Part shown: piece after piece, positions 43,490 to 53,282 of the stretch
How positions within the stretch are numbered: the stretch's first letter is position 1
How the letters are laid out: each line of letters begins with the position of its first letter
From: an uncultured Paracoccaceae bacterium
GTDB taxonomy: Bacteria > Pseudomonadota > Alphaproteobacteria > Rhodobacterales > Rhodobacteraceae
Assembly (NCBI GenBank): GCA_951812615.1
Contig: CATOSU010000002.1
Coordinates: 1,674,001 to 1,738,000, forward strand
Direction of reading: 5' to 3'
Length of the DNA: 64,000 nucleotides
Made by a program: the position numbers and the translations under genes
Notes under the pieces: generated by a model
Told to the model about the DNA's origin: nothing
The model's input: only the letters and a program-made list of their open reading frames with translations
Database searches by the model: none

Positions 43490-44496
43490 TGACGCGCAAA
43501 TCCCTGATAACGCTGGTCGTCATGGCCCTGCTGGCAATCCTGCCGCCGGTCTTCTACTGGACCGGTAATGCCTTCTATCTCGACCTCGCCACACGGCTGA
43601 CAATCCTCGCCATTGCCGCCGTCAGCCTGAACCTGATCCTCGGCTACGGCGGCATGATCAGCTTCGGCCATGCCGCCTATCTGGGCCTCGGCGCCTATGC
43701 CGTCGGCATCCCCGCCTTTCACTGGCTCTACGACGGCATCGGAGACTGGGCCACGAACGGGCTGATCCATATCGGCATCGCCGTCGCTGTCAGCGCCATA
43801 TTCGCCCTGATCACCGGCGCCATCTGCCTGCGCACCCGCGGCGTGTATTTCATCATGATCACCATGGCGTTTGCGCAGATGGTCTATTACCTCATCGTCT
43901 CCATCGAACATTACGGCGGCGACGACGGGCTGGTGATCGACACCCGCTCGGAACTGCCGCTCCTGAACCTCGACAATCCCCTGCATCTCTTCGGACTGGC
44001 CTATGTGTCGCTGGTCGTGGCGATGCTGCTGGTGAACATGATCGTGAATTCCCGCTTCGGCATGGTGCTGCAGGCGGCCAAGGGCAACAACGAACGCACC
44101 GTGACGCTGGGCTTCAACACCTATCTCTACCGGCTCACGGCCTATGTCATCTCAGGTGCGATGGCCGGCTATGCCGGCGCCCTTCTGGGCAATTTCACCA
44201 CCTTTATCAGCCCCGAAATGATGGACTGGCGCGCCTCCGGCGAACTGATGTTCATGGTGATCCTCGGCGGGGCCACCACCATCGGCGGACCGGTCCTTGG
44301 GGCCGCGGCATTCATTCTCCTCGAGGAAGTTCTCGTCGACACGCTCGGCTGGCTCGAAAGCCCCCTGCACAGCCTTCTGGGCACCGAGGTCGAATTGTCG
44401 AACTTCTGGCACCTGCCCTTCGGCCTGCTGCTGATCGTCATCGTCCTTTACGTGCGCGGCGGGCTGATGGGCCTGCTGGGCCGGGGGGAGGACTGA
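43489..44496 (+). CDS. Branched-chain-type ABC transporter permease (LivM-like)
   Basis: A 335-residue permease pairing with the LivH-like protein. LILGYGGMISFGHAAYLGLGAYAVG and the cytoplasmic ERTVTLGFNTYLYRLTAYVISGAMAGYAGALLG are typical of LivM. It overlaps the preceding gene by one base and is one base from the ATPase gene, so the genes are translationally linked. Confidence 0.92.
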   Translation: MTRKSLITLVVMALLAILPPVFYWTGNAFYLDLATRLTILAIAAVSLNLILGYGGMISFGHAAYLGLGAYAVGIPAFHWLYDGIGDWATNGLIHIGIAVAVSAIFALITGAICLRTRGVYFIMITMAFAQMVYYLIVSIEHYGGDDGLVIDTRSELPLLNLDNPLHLFGLAYVSLVVAMLLVNMIVNSRFGMVLQAAKGNNERTVTLGFNTYLYRLTAYVISGAMAGYAGALLGNFTTFISPEMMDWRASGELMFMVILGGATTIGGPVLGAAAFILLEEVLVDTLGWLESPLHSLLGTEVELSNFWHLPFGLLLIVIVLYVRGGLMGLLGRGED

Positions 44497-44497
44497 C

Positions 44498-45243
<746 letters not shown>

Positions 45244-45244
<1 letters not shown>

Positions 45245-45945
45245 TGCTGGAGGTCCGCGATCTCACCACTCATTACGGGTCCAGCCAGGCGTTGTTCGGG
45301 GTCAACCTGCGCGTCGAGCCCGGTCAGGTCGTGACCCTGCTGGGCCGCAACGGCATGGGCAAGACCACGACGATCAACTCGATCATGGGCATCGTCCCGG
45401 CCACGGGCGGTTCAGTGACCTTCGAGGGTCAGGAACTGCTGGGCCAGCGCAGCTTCCGCACCGCCAATCTCGGTCTCGGGCTGGTCCCGGAAGGGCGCCA
45501 GATCTTTCCGAACCTGTCGCTGCGTGAAAACCTCGTGGCCACGGCCTCGAATCACCTGAACCTGCCGGATCCCTGGACCGTCGACCGGGTGTTCGCCCTG
45601 TTCCCCGAACTGGAAACCCGGCTGACCTCAATGGGCAACCTGCTGTCGGGCGGCGAACAACAGATGCTGGCAATCGGCCGCGCGCTGATGACCAACCCGA
45701 AACTTCTGATCCTGGATGAGGCGACCGAAGGGCTCGCCCCGCTGGTCCGCCGCAAGATCTGGGACGCGCTGGCCGAGATCGGAAAACAGGGGCTCGCCAT
45801 CCTCGTCGTGGACAAGAATCTGCACGACCTGATGCGCATCGCCGACCGGCATTTCATCATCCAGCGCGGGCAGGCGGTCTGGGACGGCACCAGCGCCGAA
45901 CTTGAAGCCGATGAAGCGGCGCGGGAACGTTACCTGGGCCTGTAG
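45244..45945 (+). CDS. Branched-chain-type ABC transporter ATPase (LivF-like)
   Basis: A 233-residue ATPase and partner of the LivG-like protein. Walker A is GRNGMGKTTT, the signature LSGGEQQMLAIGRALM, Walker B LLILDEATEGLAP, and the C-terminus RERYLGL. A GTG one codon earlier is an alternative start. It closes the importer operon; the intergenic region that follows leads to the convergent polA gene. Confidence 0.92.
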
Positions 45946-46306
45946 TGCATGATGAGAGCAGCCGGTAACACGTGAAGCGCAGCGGCCAAGGGGGGCGTTC
46001 ACGCGCGCCGGGACAGCCTGACCTGACCAGTTAATCAGGCCATAAAATGGTTGGCACCGCGCCGGCAGAGGCAACACCAACCCACTGAACCCCTGTACGT
46101 TTTGTAGATGAAGGGGGCTAAGACTGTACGATTTGTACATTTCTGCCCGATCCGGCGCATCTGGTGAAATTCCGGCGTACGGTACCCGGGTTTCTGCGGC
46201 AACAAGTGTCCCGTTGCACCGCACCGCACACCCGATTCACATCCTCACGGCCCGATCTGAAAACTCGGCGAATTACGTCCCGGTTTTCCGCTGAAAAACC
46301 GTCGCC
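45946..46306. other. 361-bp convergent intergenic region
   Basis: Between livF and polA, which converge. It contains GCCTGACC...GGTCAGGC-like partial hairpins near 46016-46042 that may end livF transcription, and two TGTAC-N5-GTA(C/G)A elements described separately. Short open frames on both strands show no motif and no ribosome-binding site. Confidence 0.5.
46094..46139. promoter_or_regulatory. Two tandem TGTAC-N5-GTACA operator-like elements
   Basis: TGTACGATTTGTACA at 46125-46139 is a perfect inverted repeat (TGTAC, 5-base spacer, GTACA). TGTACGTTTTGTAGA at 46094-46108 is a second copy with one arm mismatch. Their centres are 31 bp apart, about three helical turns, so dimers would lie on one face of the DNA. 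No gene starts close by on either strand, so the target is unknown. Confidence 0.45.
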
Positions 46307-49105
46307 TCAATGCGCCTCGGCCCAGTTCGCACCCCGGCCCGCATCCACCACCATCGGCACGTCCAGATGCACCGCCGGATGCGCGGCGCCTTCCATCACT
46401 TCGCGGGCGCGCGCAATGGTATCCTCCACCGCGTCCTCGGGCACTTCGAACAGCAATTCGTCGTGCACCTGCAACAACATACGCGCCGGCAGCCCCTTCA
46501 GCCCGGCCGGCATCCGCACCATGGCCCGCCGGATGATGTCCGCCGCCGTGCCCTGGATCGGTGCATTGATCGCCGCGCGCCGGGCAAAGCCCGCATGCGG
46601 CCCCTTGGCGTTGATCTCCGGCGTGTGGATCCGGCGCCCGAACAGGGTCTGCACGAACCCGTTTTCCTTTGCAAAAGCAACGGTTTCGTCCATGTAACTC
46701 CGGATGCCCGGGAAGCGCTCGAAATAACGGTCGATGAACCCCTGCGCCTCGCTGCGCGGAATGCGCAGGTTCCGCGCCAGCCCAAAGCCGGAAATCCCGT
46801 AAATCACCCCGAAATTGATCGCCTTGGCCCGTCGGCGCACCTCCGGCGTCATCTCCTCCAGCGGCACGTCGAACATCTCCGAAGCGGTCATCGCATGAAT
46901 GTCCAGCCCGTCGGCAAAGGCCTGTTTCAGCGCCGGAATATCCGCTATCTGCGCCAGAATGCGCAGCTCAATCTGAGAGTAATCCAGCGATAACAAAATA
47001 TTTCCCGGTTCGGCGACAAAGGCCTCTCGGATCCGCCGGCCCTCTTCGGTGCGCACCGGAATGTTCTGCAGATTCGGGTCGGTCGAGGCCAGCCGCCCGG
47101 TATTGGCCCCGGCGATCGCATAAGACGTATGCACCCGCCCGGTATCCGGGTTGATATGGTCCTGCAACGCATCGGTATAGGTCGATTTCAGCTTCTGCAG
47201 CTGCCGCCAGTCCAGCACCCGGCCCGGCAGATCATGCTCGGTCGCCAGATCCTCCAGCACGTCTGCAGGTGTCGAATACTTGCCGGTCTTGCCCTTCTTT
47301 CCGCCCGGCAAGCCCATCTTTTCAAACAGAATATCTCCCACCTGGCTGGGACTGCCGACATTAAAGTTTTCGCCGGCCAGCTCGTGAATTTCCGCCTCCA
47401 GCCCGGCCATCTTCTGAGCAAAGGAGTTCGACATCCGGCTCAGCGTGTCACGGTCGACGCGGATGCCGTTCATCTCCATCTGCGCCAGCACCGGGATCAG
47501 CGGCCGTTCCAGTGTTTCGTAGACGGTGGTGACCTCTGCCCGGTGCAGGTTGGGCCGGAACGTTTCCCACAGCCGAAGAGTGATGTCCGCGTCCTCGGCG
47601 GCATAGGCGGTCGCATCCGCGATCGGCACCTTGTCAAAGGTCTTCGCGGATTTCCCCGTGCCCAGCAACGGTTTGATCGGGATCGGCTTGTGCCCCAGAT
47701 AGCGTTCGCTCAGCAGATCCATGCCGTGGTTGTGAATTCCGCCATGCATTGCATAGGACATCAGCATCGTGTCGTCGATCGGGGCCACGTCCACACCGTA
47801 ACGGGCGAAAATCTTGGCATCGTATTTCATGTTCTGCCCGATCTTCAGAACCGAAGGATCCTCCAACACAGGTTTCAGCAGCGCCAGCGCCTCCGGCAAC
47901 GGCATCTGCCCCTCGGCCAGATCATCCGTGCCGAACAGCCCCTCACCATCGCCCGCCTTGTGAGTCAGCGGGATGTAACAGGCTGCACCGGCCTGCACGG
48001 ACAACGATATCCCGACAAGCTCCGCGGTCATCTCATTCAGCCCGGTGGTCTCGGTATCGACTGCCACATACCCGCGCTCATAGATCTCCGCGATCCAGCG
48101 CCGCAAAGCCCCGGCATCACGAACACATTCATAGCTCTCCGGATCGAATGGCACGGCTTCGGCCTCGGCGGCACCCTCCTGCTCCGGCGCGCTGTCCTGG
48201 ATGACCGGCGCCTCCACCCCCATGATGTCGGCCACACGTTTCGACAGGGTCCGGAACTCCATATCCGCAAGGAACCCCATCAGCGTGTCAGGGTCCGGAA
48301 CCCGCACCTCCAGATCGTCCAGCCCGAAGGCCAGCGGCGTTTCACAATCGAGCTGCACCAGCCTGCGGCTCAGCTCGATCTGGTCGCGTTTGTCCAGCAG
48401 GGTCTGACGCCGCTTGGGCTGTTTGATCTCGTCAGCCCGGTCCAGCAGGCTGTCCAGATCGCCGTATTCGTTGATCAGGAGCGCCGCGGTCTTGATCCCA
48501 ATCCCCGGCGCGCCGGGCACATTGTCCACGCTGTCACCGGCCAGCGCCTGCACATCCACAACCCGCTCGGGACCGACCCCGAACTTTTCGAACACCCCGT
48601 CCCGGTCGACGCGCTTGTTCTTCATCACGTCCAGCATCTCGACGCCGCCGCCGACCAGCTGCATCAGGTCCTTGTCCGAGGAGAGTATGGTCACCCTGCC
48701 ACCCGCGTCCCGCGCCTGACATGCCAGCGTGGCGATGATGTCGTCAGCCTCGTATCCTTCCAGCTCCTTGCAGGCGATGTTGAACGCCTCCGTCGCCTGC
48801 CGTGTCAGCGGGATCTGCGGCCGCAGATCCTCGGGCATGGCCTCGCGGTTGGCCTTGTACTGGTCATAAAGATCGTTGCGGAACGTATGGCTGCCCTTGT
48901 CGAAGATCACCGCCACATGGGTCGGTGCGTCCGGCCCTGCATTGTCCGATATATAGCGCTGCAGCATGTTGCAGAACCCGGATACGGCGCCGATCGGCAG
49001 CCCGTCGGATTTCCGCGTCAGCGGCGGCAGAGCGTGATAGGCCCGGAAGATGAATGCCGATCCATCAATCAGATGCAGATGACAGCCCTTGCCAAACTCA
49101 CTCAT
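46307..49105 (-). CDS. polA: DNA polymerase I
   Basis: A 932-residue polymerase with all three domains: an N-terminal 5'-3' exonuclease (LIDGSAFIFRAYHAL, SSDKDLMQLV), a 3'-5' proofreading domain with intact DTE (VAVDTETTGL) and the C-terminal polymerase (LLSLDYSQIELRILA, RRRAKAINFGVIYG, LQVHDELLFEVP). It fills gaps in repair and replaces RNA primers. It is a single gene on the minus strand, and the zinc-finger gene lies upstream in the same direction. Confidence 0.97.
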   Translation of the reverse strand: MSEFGKGCHLHLIDGSAFIFRAYHALPPLTRKSDGLPIGAVSGFCNMLQRYISDNAGPDAPTHVAVIFDKGSHTFRNDLYDQYKANREAMPEDLRPQIPLTRQATEAFNIACKELEGYEADDIIATLACQARDAGGRVTILSSDKDLMQLVGGGVEMLDVMKNKRVDRDGVFEKFGVGPERVVDVQALAGDSVDNVPGAPGIGIKTAALLINEYGDLDSLLDRADEIKQPKRRQTLLDKRDQIELSRRLVQLDCETPLAFGLDDLEVRVPDPDTLMGFLADMEFRTLSKRVADIMGVEAPVIQDSAPEQEGAAEAEAVPFDPESYECVRDAGALRRWIAEIYERGYVAVDTETTGLNEMTAELVGISLSVQAGAACYIPLTHKAGDGEGLFGTDDLAEGQMPLPEALALLKPVLEDPSVLKIGQNMKYDAKIFARYGVDVAPIDDTMLMSYAMHGGIHNHGMDLLSERYLGHKPIPIKPLLGTGKSAKTFDKVPIADATAYAAEDADITLRLWETFRPNLHRAEVTTVYETLERPLIPVLAQMEMNGIRVDRDTLSRMSNSFAQKMAGLEAEIHELAGENFNVGSPSQVGDILFEKMGLPGGKKGKTGKYSTPADVLEDLATEHDLPGRVLDWRQLQKLKSTYTDALQDHINPDTGRVHTSYAIAGANTGRLASTDPNLQNIPVRTEEGRRIREAFVAEPGNILLSLDYSQIELRILAQIADIPALKQAFADGLDIHAMTASEMFDVPLEEMTPEVRRRAKAINFGVIYGISGFGLARNLRIPRSEAQGFIDRYFERFPGIRSYMDETVAFAKENGFVQTLFGRRIHTPEINAKGPHAGFARRAAINAPIQGTAADIIRRAMVRMPAGLKGLPARMLLQVHDELLFEVPEDAVEDTIARAREVMEGAAHPAVHLDVPMVVDAGRGANWAEAH

Positions 49106-49180
49106 ACGCGCCTCCCTGACTGGTCCCGCCTTTGTGCCATCACGCGGACGCGCCCGCCAGCATGATGTGACGGACCCGCA

Positions 49181-49203
49181 TCTTCATCTTTGCCCAAATA
49201 CTC
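49181..49203 (-). repeat. Copy 1 of a GAGTATT...GGCAAAGATGA intergenic repeat
   Basis: On the minus strand this reads GAGTATTTGGGCAAAGATGA plus three bases, and matches 20 of 23 positions of the plus-strand sequence at 52619-52641. The two copies flank the zinc-finger/dnaE2 segment in opposite orientation. It is probably a dispersed gene-end element. Confidence 0.65.
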
Positions 49204-49238
49204 AGATCGCACCGGTCTCCCCGCCGCGACGTGGCAGG

Positions 49239-49421
49239 TCAGGCGGCGTCTTCGGCGTGGTCCTGCTGCACGTAGCGGCAGTCGCAATAGGGGCATTCGA
49301 CCCAGCCCGTATCGTGCGGGATCTGCAGCCAGACGCGGGGATGGCCCAATGCGCCCTCGCCGCCGTCGCAGGCGATGCGGTAGCTGTCGACGATCTTGGT
49401 TTCCGGAGCCTCGATGGTCAT
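49239..49421 (-). CDS. Zinc-finger domain-containing protein (zf-CHCC type)
   Basis: A 60-residue protein with the zf-CHCC pattern: a Cys in [21 protein letters not shown] with its His, then CPYCDCRYV. In this family the zinc site resembles that of the NDUFS6 subunit of complex I. It is a common small alphaproteobacterial gene of unclear role. It diverges from dnaE2. Confidence 0.85.
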   Translation of the reverse strand: MTIEAPETKIVDSYRIACDGGEGALGHPRVWLQIPHDTGWVECPYCDCRYVQQDHAEDAA

Positions 49422-49507
49422 GCTTGCTGTCCTTTGCCGCTCTGATTGGCTCCGGTTTATCGGTCATTGCAGCGATGTGGGCAAGAGCGCGGAGGCCGCA
49501 GGGGGCG

Positions 49508-49555
49508 CAAAACTTTTCTGAAAAGTTTTGCCAAGAATTTTTGGAAAATTCTTGG
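49508..49555. repeat. Two adjacent perfect palindromes upstream of dnaE2
   Basis: Hairpin 1 (49508-49530) has arms CAAAACTTTT/AAAAGTTTTG with loop CTG. Hairpin 2 (49531-49555) has arms CCAAGAATTTT/AAAATTCTTGG with loop TGG. Hairpin 2 shares a 17-base core (one mismatch) with the palindrome at 11282-11298. They lie between the divergent zinc-finger and dnaE2 genes and could form structure in the dnaE2 leader. Confidence 0.8.
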
Positions 49556-49579
49556 CCCCGCCGGAAAGGACTCGAAAGA

Positions 49580-49594
49580 GAACAAAGAGAGAAC
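49580..49594 (+). promoter_or_regulatory. Putative LexA (SOS) box before dnaE2
   Basis: GAAC, seven bases (AAAGAGA), then GAAC: the direct-repeat LexA box known from alphaproteobacteria. It ends 13 bp before the dnaE2 ATG. dnaE2 genes are typically part of the SOS response, which supports the assignment. Confidence 0.7.
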
Positions 49595-49607
49595 TAATAT
49601 ATCCGCA

Positions 49608-52523
49608 ATGTTTGCTGAACTGTCGATCACCTCCAATTTCACCTTCCTCACCGGGGCCAGCCATGCCGAGGAATACGTGACCCGTGCGGCGCTGTCGGAG
49701 TTGCCCGCGATCGCGGTTGCCGATGACAATTCGGTGGCCGGCATCGTGCGGGCCCATACCGAGGCGCGCCGGATTGGCCGGCTGGTGCAGGAGCGGCTGG
49801 ACTGGGACGCCGGGAATGCGCCCATCGGCCCGCCGCGGCCGGGCCACATCCCGGCGCCGCCCTCCTTTCCCGTATACAGCCGGCCCCGGCTGATCCCGGC
49901 GGCGCGGCTGCTGTTTTCCGATGCCCCGCCGATCACCGCCCTGCCGGAAACCCGGGCCGGCTGGGCGGCGCTGTGCCGGCTGATCTCGAAGGGCCGGCTG
50001 GCGGCGGAAAAGGGCGACTGCGACCTGCAACTGGCGGATCTTCTGGATCATGCGGAGGGGCTGCAGCTGCTGCTCTGGCCCGCGACCACCCGGCCGCGGG
50101 GCGGCGCGGCGGTATGGCGGCCGCATCTGAAACGGCTGTCACGCCGCTTTGCCGGCAGGATGCATCTGCTTTTGCATCCCGTCTACGATGGCCGGGACAT
50201 GGACCGGTTCGCGGTGCTGACGGAAGAGGCGGCAGAGCTGGGGCTGAGAACGCTCGCCTCGGCCGCCCCGCGCATGCATCACGGCAGCCGCCGGCGGCTG
50301 GCGGATGTGCTGACGGCGGTCCGGCTGAAGCGGAAGGTGGACGATCTGGGTCGCGATGCGCTGGCCAATGGCGAGCAGCGGCTGCGCTCGGAGGCCGAGA
50401 TGCGGCGGCTGTTTCGCGGTCACGAGGACGCGGTCGACCGGGCCGGGGAACTGTGCCGCCGGCTCAGCTTCTCGCTGGACGAGCTGCGCTATGAATACCC
50501 CTCGGAGGTTACCGAAAACGAGACCCCGCCGGACCGGCTGCGGCGGCTGGCATATGAGGGGCTGGACCGGCGCTATCCGGGTGGGGCGCCGGAGAATGTG
50601 GTCGCGATGCTGGAGCATGAGCTGACCCTGATCGCCAAGCTGCGCTACGAGCCGTATTTCCTCACCGTGCGGGACATCGTGGATTTCGCCCGGTCGCGGG
50701 ACATCCTGTGCCAGGGGCGGGGATCAGCGGCGAACTCGGTGGTGTGCTATTGCCTCGGTGTCACCTCGGTGAGCCCCGAGATCGGCACGATGGTGTTCGA
50801 GCGTTTCGTCAGCGAGGCGCGGGACGAGCCGCCCGATATCGACGTGGATTTCGAACACGAGCGGCGCGAAGAGGTGATCCAGTGGATCTATGAGCGCTAT
50901 GGCCGGCATCGCGCCGGGCTCTGTGCGACAGTGGTGCATTACCGGGGCAAGCGGGCGATCCGCGAGGTCGGCCGCGCGATGGGCCTGACCGAGGACACGA
51001 TCAGCGCGCTCTCCTCCCAGCTCTGGGGGTTTTTCTCGGCCGAGGGGCTGGAGGCGGAGCGGATGCGCGAGATCGGGCTGGATCCGACCGACCGGCGGCT
51101 GCGCCAGACGATGGATCTGGTCTATGAGGTGATCGGCTTTCCCCGACACCTGTCGCAGCATGTGGGCGGCTTCGTGATCACCGACGGGCGGCTGGACGAG
51201 TTGGTGCCGGTCGAGAACGCGACGATGGAGGGTCGCACGGTCATCTGCTGGGACAAGGACGACATCGACTCCTTGGGCATTCTGAAGGTGGATGTGCTGA
51301 GCCTGGGCATGCTGACCTGTATCCGCAAGGCGTTCGACCTGCTGCAGCAGCATCACCAGATCACCTATACGCTGGCCACGCTGCCGCCCGAGGACCCTGT
51401 GGTCTACGACATGCTGTGCCGGGCAGATTCGGTGGGCGTATTTCAGGTCGAAAGCCGGGCGCAGATGAACTTTCTGCCGCGGATGAAGCCGCGCAACTTC
51501 TACGATCTGGTGATCGAGGTGGCGATCATCCGGCCCGGCCCGATCCAGGGCGACATGGTGCATCCCTATATCCGGCGGCGCAACGGGGAGGAGGAGGTCA
51601 GTTTTCCCTCGGATGCGCTGGGCGAGGTGCTGGGCAAGACGCTGGGCGTGCCACTGTTTCAGGAACAGGCGATGCAGATTGCCATTGTCGGTGCCGGGTT
51701 CACCCCGGATCAGGCGGACCGGCTGCGCCGGTCGCTGGCGACGTTCAAGAAACATGGCAATGTCGGCGAGTTTCGCAGCCTGTTCATGCGCGGGATGAAA
51801 CGCAACGGCTATGACGAGGAGTTCGCGGCGCGCTGTTTTTCCCAGATCGAGGGGTTCGGATCCTACGGCTTTCCGGAAAGCCACGCGGCGAGTTTCGCGC
51901 TGCTGGTCTATGCCTCGGCCTGGATCAAGTGCCATCATCCGGGGATCTTCGCCTGTGCGCTGCTGAACGCGCAGCCGATGGGGTTTTATGCCCCGGCCCA
52001 GATCGTGCGGGATGCGCGCGAACATGGTGTGGAGGTGCGGCCCGTCTGCGTCACGGCCAGCTACTGGGACAACGTGATGGAGCCGGACGGGCAGGGCAGG
52101 CTGGCGCTGCGGCTGGGGTTCCGGCAGATCAGGGGGCTGGCGGAGGAGGATGCCGCCTGGCTGACCGCGGCGCGGGGCAACGGGTACCGGGAGGTGGCGG
52201 ATGTCTGGCGCCGGGCCGGGCTGGGTCCGGCGGTGCTGGGCCGGCTGGCAGAGGCGGATGCGTTCGCCTCTGCCGGGCTGAGCCGGCGGGAGGCGCTGTG
52301 GGCGGCCAAGGCGGTTACGGCGAAGACGCCGCTGCCGCTTTTTGCCGGGGATCTGGAGGGGGAGGTGATCGCGGAACCGGCGGCGATGTTGCCGGAAATG
52401 GGATTGGGCGAGCAGGTGGTGGAGGATTACGTGTCGACCCGGCTGAGCCTGAAGGCGCACCCGGTGGCGTTGTTGCGGCATATCCTGACGCCGGGGGCGC
52501 CGCGGATGGTCCGGGACGGGTGA
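49608..52523 (+). CDS. dnaE2: Error-prone DNA polymerase DnaE2, C-terminally short
   Basis: A 971-residue C-family polymerase alpha subunit. It has an N-terminal PHP domain (FAELSITSNFTFLTGASHAEEYV), the catalytic Asp motif PPDIDVDFEHERREEVI, FPRHLSQHVGGFVI and LFQEQAMQIAIVGAGF typical of DnaE2. The ATG at 49608 was chosen over an upstream frame because it starts exactly at the family N-terminus. It ends at SLKAHPVALLRHIL..., where relatives usually continue about 80-100 residues into an OB-fold domain. No imuA or imuB gene is adjacent. It should act in SOS translesion synthesis if the short form is active. Confidence 0.9.
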   Translation: MFAELSITSNFTFLTGASHAEEYVTRAALSELPAIAVADDNSVAGIVRAHTEARRIGRLVQERLDWDAGNAPIGPPRPGHIPAPPSFPVYSRPRLIPAARLLFSDAPPITALPETRAGWAALCRLISKGRLAAEKGDCDLQLADLLDHAEGLQLLLWPATTRPRGGAAVWRPHLKRLSRRFAGRMHLLLHPVYDGRDMDRFAVLTEEAAELGLRTLASAAPRMHHGSRRRLADVLTAVRLKRKVDDLGRDALANGEQRLRSEAEMRRLFRGHEDAVDRAGELCRRLSFSLDELRYEYPSEVTENETPPDRLRRLAYEGLDRRYPGGAPENVVAMLEHELTLIAKLRYEPYFLTVRDIVDFARSRDILCQGRGSAANSVVCYCLGVTSVSPEIGTMVFERFVSEARDEPPDIDVDFEHERREEVIQWIYERYGRHRAGLCATVVHYRGKRAIREVGRAMGLTEDTISALSSQLWGFFSAEGLEAERMREIGLDPTDRRLRQTMDLVYEVIGFPRHLSQHVGGFVITDGRLDELVPVENATMEGRTVICWDKDDIDSLGILKVDVLSLGMLTCIRKAFDLLQQHHQITYTLATLPPEDPVVYDMLCRADSVGVFQVESRAQMNFLPRMKPRNFYDLVIEVAIIRPGPIQGDMVHPYIRRRNGEEEVSFPSDALGEVLGKTLGVPLFQEQAMQIAIVGAGFTPDQADRLRRSLATFKKHGNVGEFRSLFMRGMKRNGYDEEFAARCFSQIEGFGSYGFPESHAASFALLVYASAWIKCHHPGIFACALLNAQPMGFYAPAQIVRDAREHGVEVRPVCVTASYWDNVMEPDGQGRLALRLGFRQIRGLAEEDAAWLTAARGNGYREVADVWRRAGLGPAVLGRLAEADAFASAGLSRREALWAAKAVTAKTPLPLFAGDLEGEVIAEPAAMLPEMGLGEQVVEDYVSTRLSLKAHPVALLRHILTPGAPRMVRDG

Positions 52524-52578
52524 GGCCGGGACGACGCTCGGGCTGTGCCCGTCGCCCCGCCCGCCCTCCCGTGGTTTT

Positions 52579-52641
52579 GGGGGCGCTGCCCCCGTCGCGC
52601 AGTCGCGCGACGCCCCCGGAGTATTGCGGCAAAGATGAGGA
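52579..52641 (+). repeat. GC-rich palindromes plus copy 2 of the GAGTATT...GGCAAAGATGA repeat
   Basis: GGGGGCGCTGCCCCC is followed by a GTCGCGC/GCGCGAC stem (52594-52611, loop AGTC), then GCCCCCG and the 23-base repeat copy at 52619-52641. Placed after dnaE2, it probably acts as a terminator-like or dispersed repeat element. No T-run is present. Confidence 0.65.
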
Positions 52642-52726
52642 GTTTCCGGGCAAGCGGGTGCTGAGGCTTGAACCCGGTTGATGAGGCGCTAGGGTTCTTC
52701 CGACCACAACCAGACCGGAGATTTCC

Positions 52727-53257
52727 ATGACCTTTTTCAGACCTCTTTTTGCCGCCCTTGCGATTCTGACCGCCGGTGCCGCCCAGGCCAGCGACGATAT
52801 CAGCGTGTTGCCCAGTGCCGACAGCCTGTTCCAGAAATGGGGCGAGGAGAGCGGCTGGACCATCTATGCCGACCGGTCGCGCAATTCCTGCCTGATCGAG
52901 CGGGTCGATGCGCGCGGGAACGTGGTTCAGATGGGGCTGACCGAGATCAGTGCAATCGGTTACCTGGGCGTTTTCACCAAGGCCGATATCGAGATCAAGG
53001 CGGGCGAAGACCCGGTCATCGTTGCCTTTGACGACGCGGTTTACACCGGGATCGCCACGAAGAAGACCAAGCACCTGCCGGATGGTTACAAGGGCGGCTA
53101 TATCCTGACCGACGATCCGGGCTTTGTCGATCTGGTGCAGCGCAAATATGAGATGGTGCTGTTCCCGGGCGAGACTTATGCGATCATCATCGGTCTCGAT
53201 GGCAGCCTGAAGGCAATCGACGCAGCGCGGGACTGTTTCACCGAGCTGAACGGGTAA
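52727..53257 (+). CDS. Secreted protein of unknown function
   Basis: A 176-residue protein with a signal peptide (TFFRPLFAALAILTAGAAQA). The mature part is a mixed alpha/beta domain of about 150 residues with one Cys pair (RNSCLIERV and ARDCFTELNG). I recognise no family motif. It is convergent with the VOC gene and has its own upstream region containing the GC-rich repeat. A periplasmic role is inferred from the signal peptide. Confidence 0.75.
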   Translation: MTFFRPLFAALAILTAGAAQASDDISVLPSADSLFQKWGEESGWTIYADRSRNSCLIERVDARGNVVQMGLTEISAIGYLGVFTKADIEIKAGEDPVIVAFDDAVYTGIATKKTKHLPDGYKGGYILTDDPGFVDLVQRKYEMVLFPGETYAIIIGLDGSLKAIDAARDCFTELNG

Positions 53258-53282
53258 GACGGGCGGCGCGGCGGCGCAGGTA

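Noticed and set aside
45628-46224. Minus-strand frame starting with MRCNGTLVAAE between polA and livF
   Set aside because: It overlaps the end of livF antisense and has no ribosome-binding site. An internal start at MYKSYSL coincides with the TGTAC operator-like element.
47129-49165. 678-codon open frame on the plus strand opposite polA
   Set aside because: This is a shadow of polA; the minus-strand product has all polymerase motifs.
50724-52481. 585-codon open frame opposite dnaE2
   Set aside because: This is a shadow frame; no motif, and the His/Arg/Gln-rich composition is typical of antisense reading.
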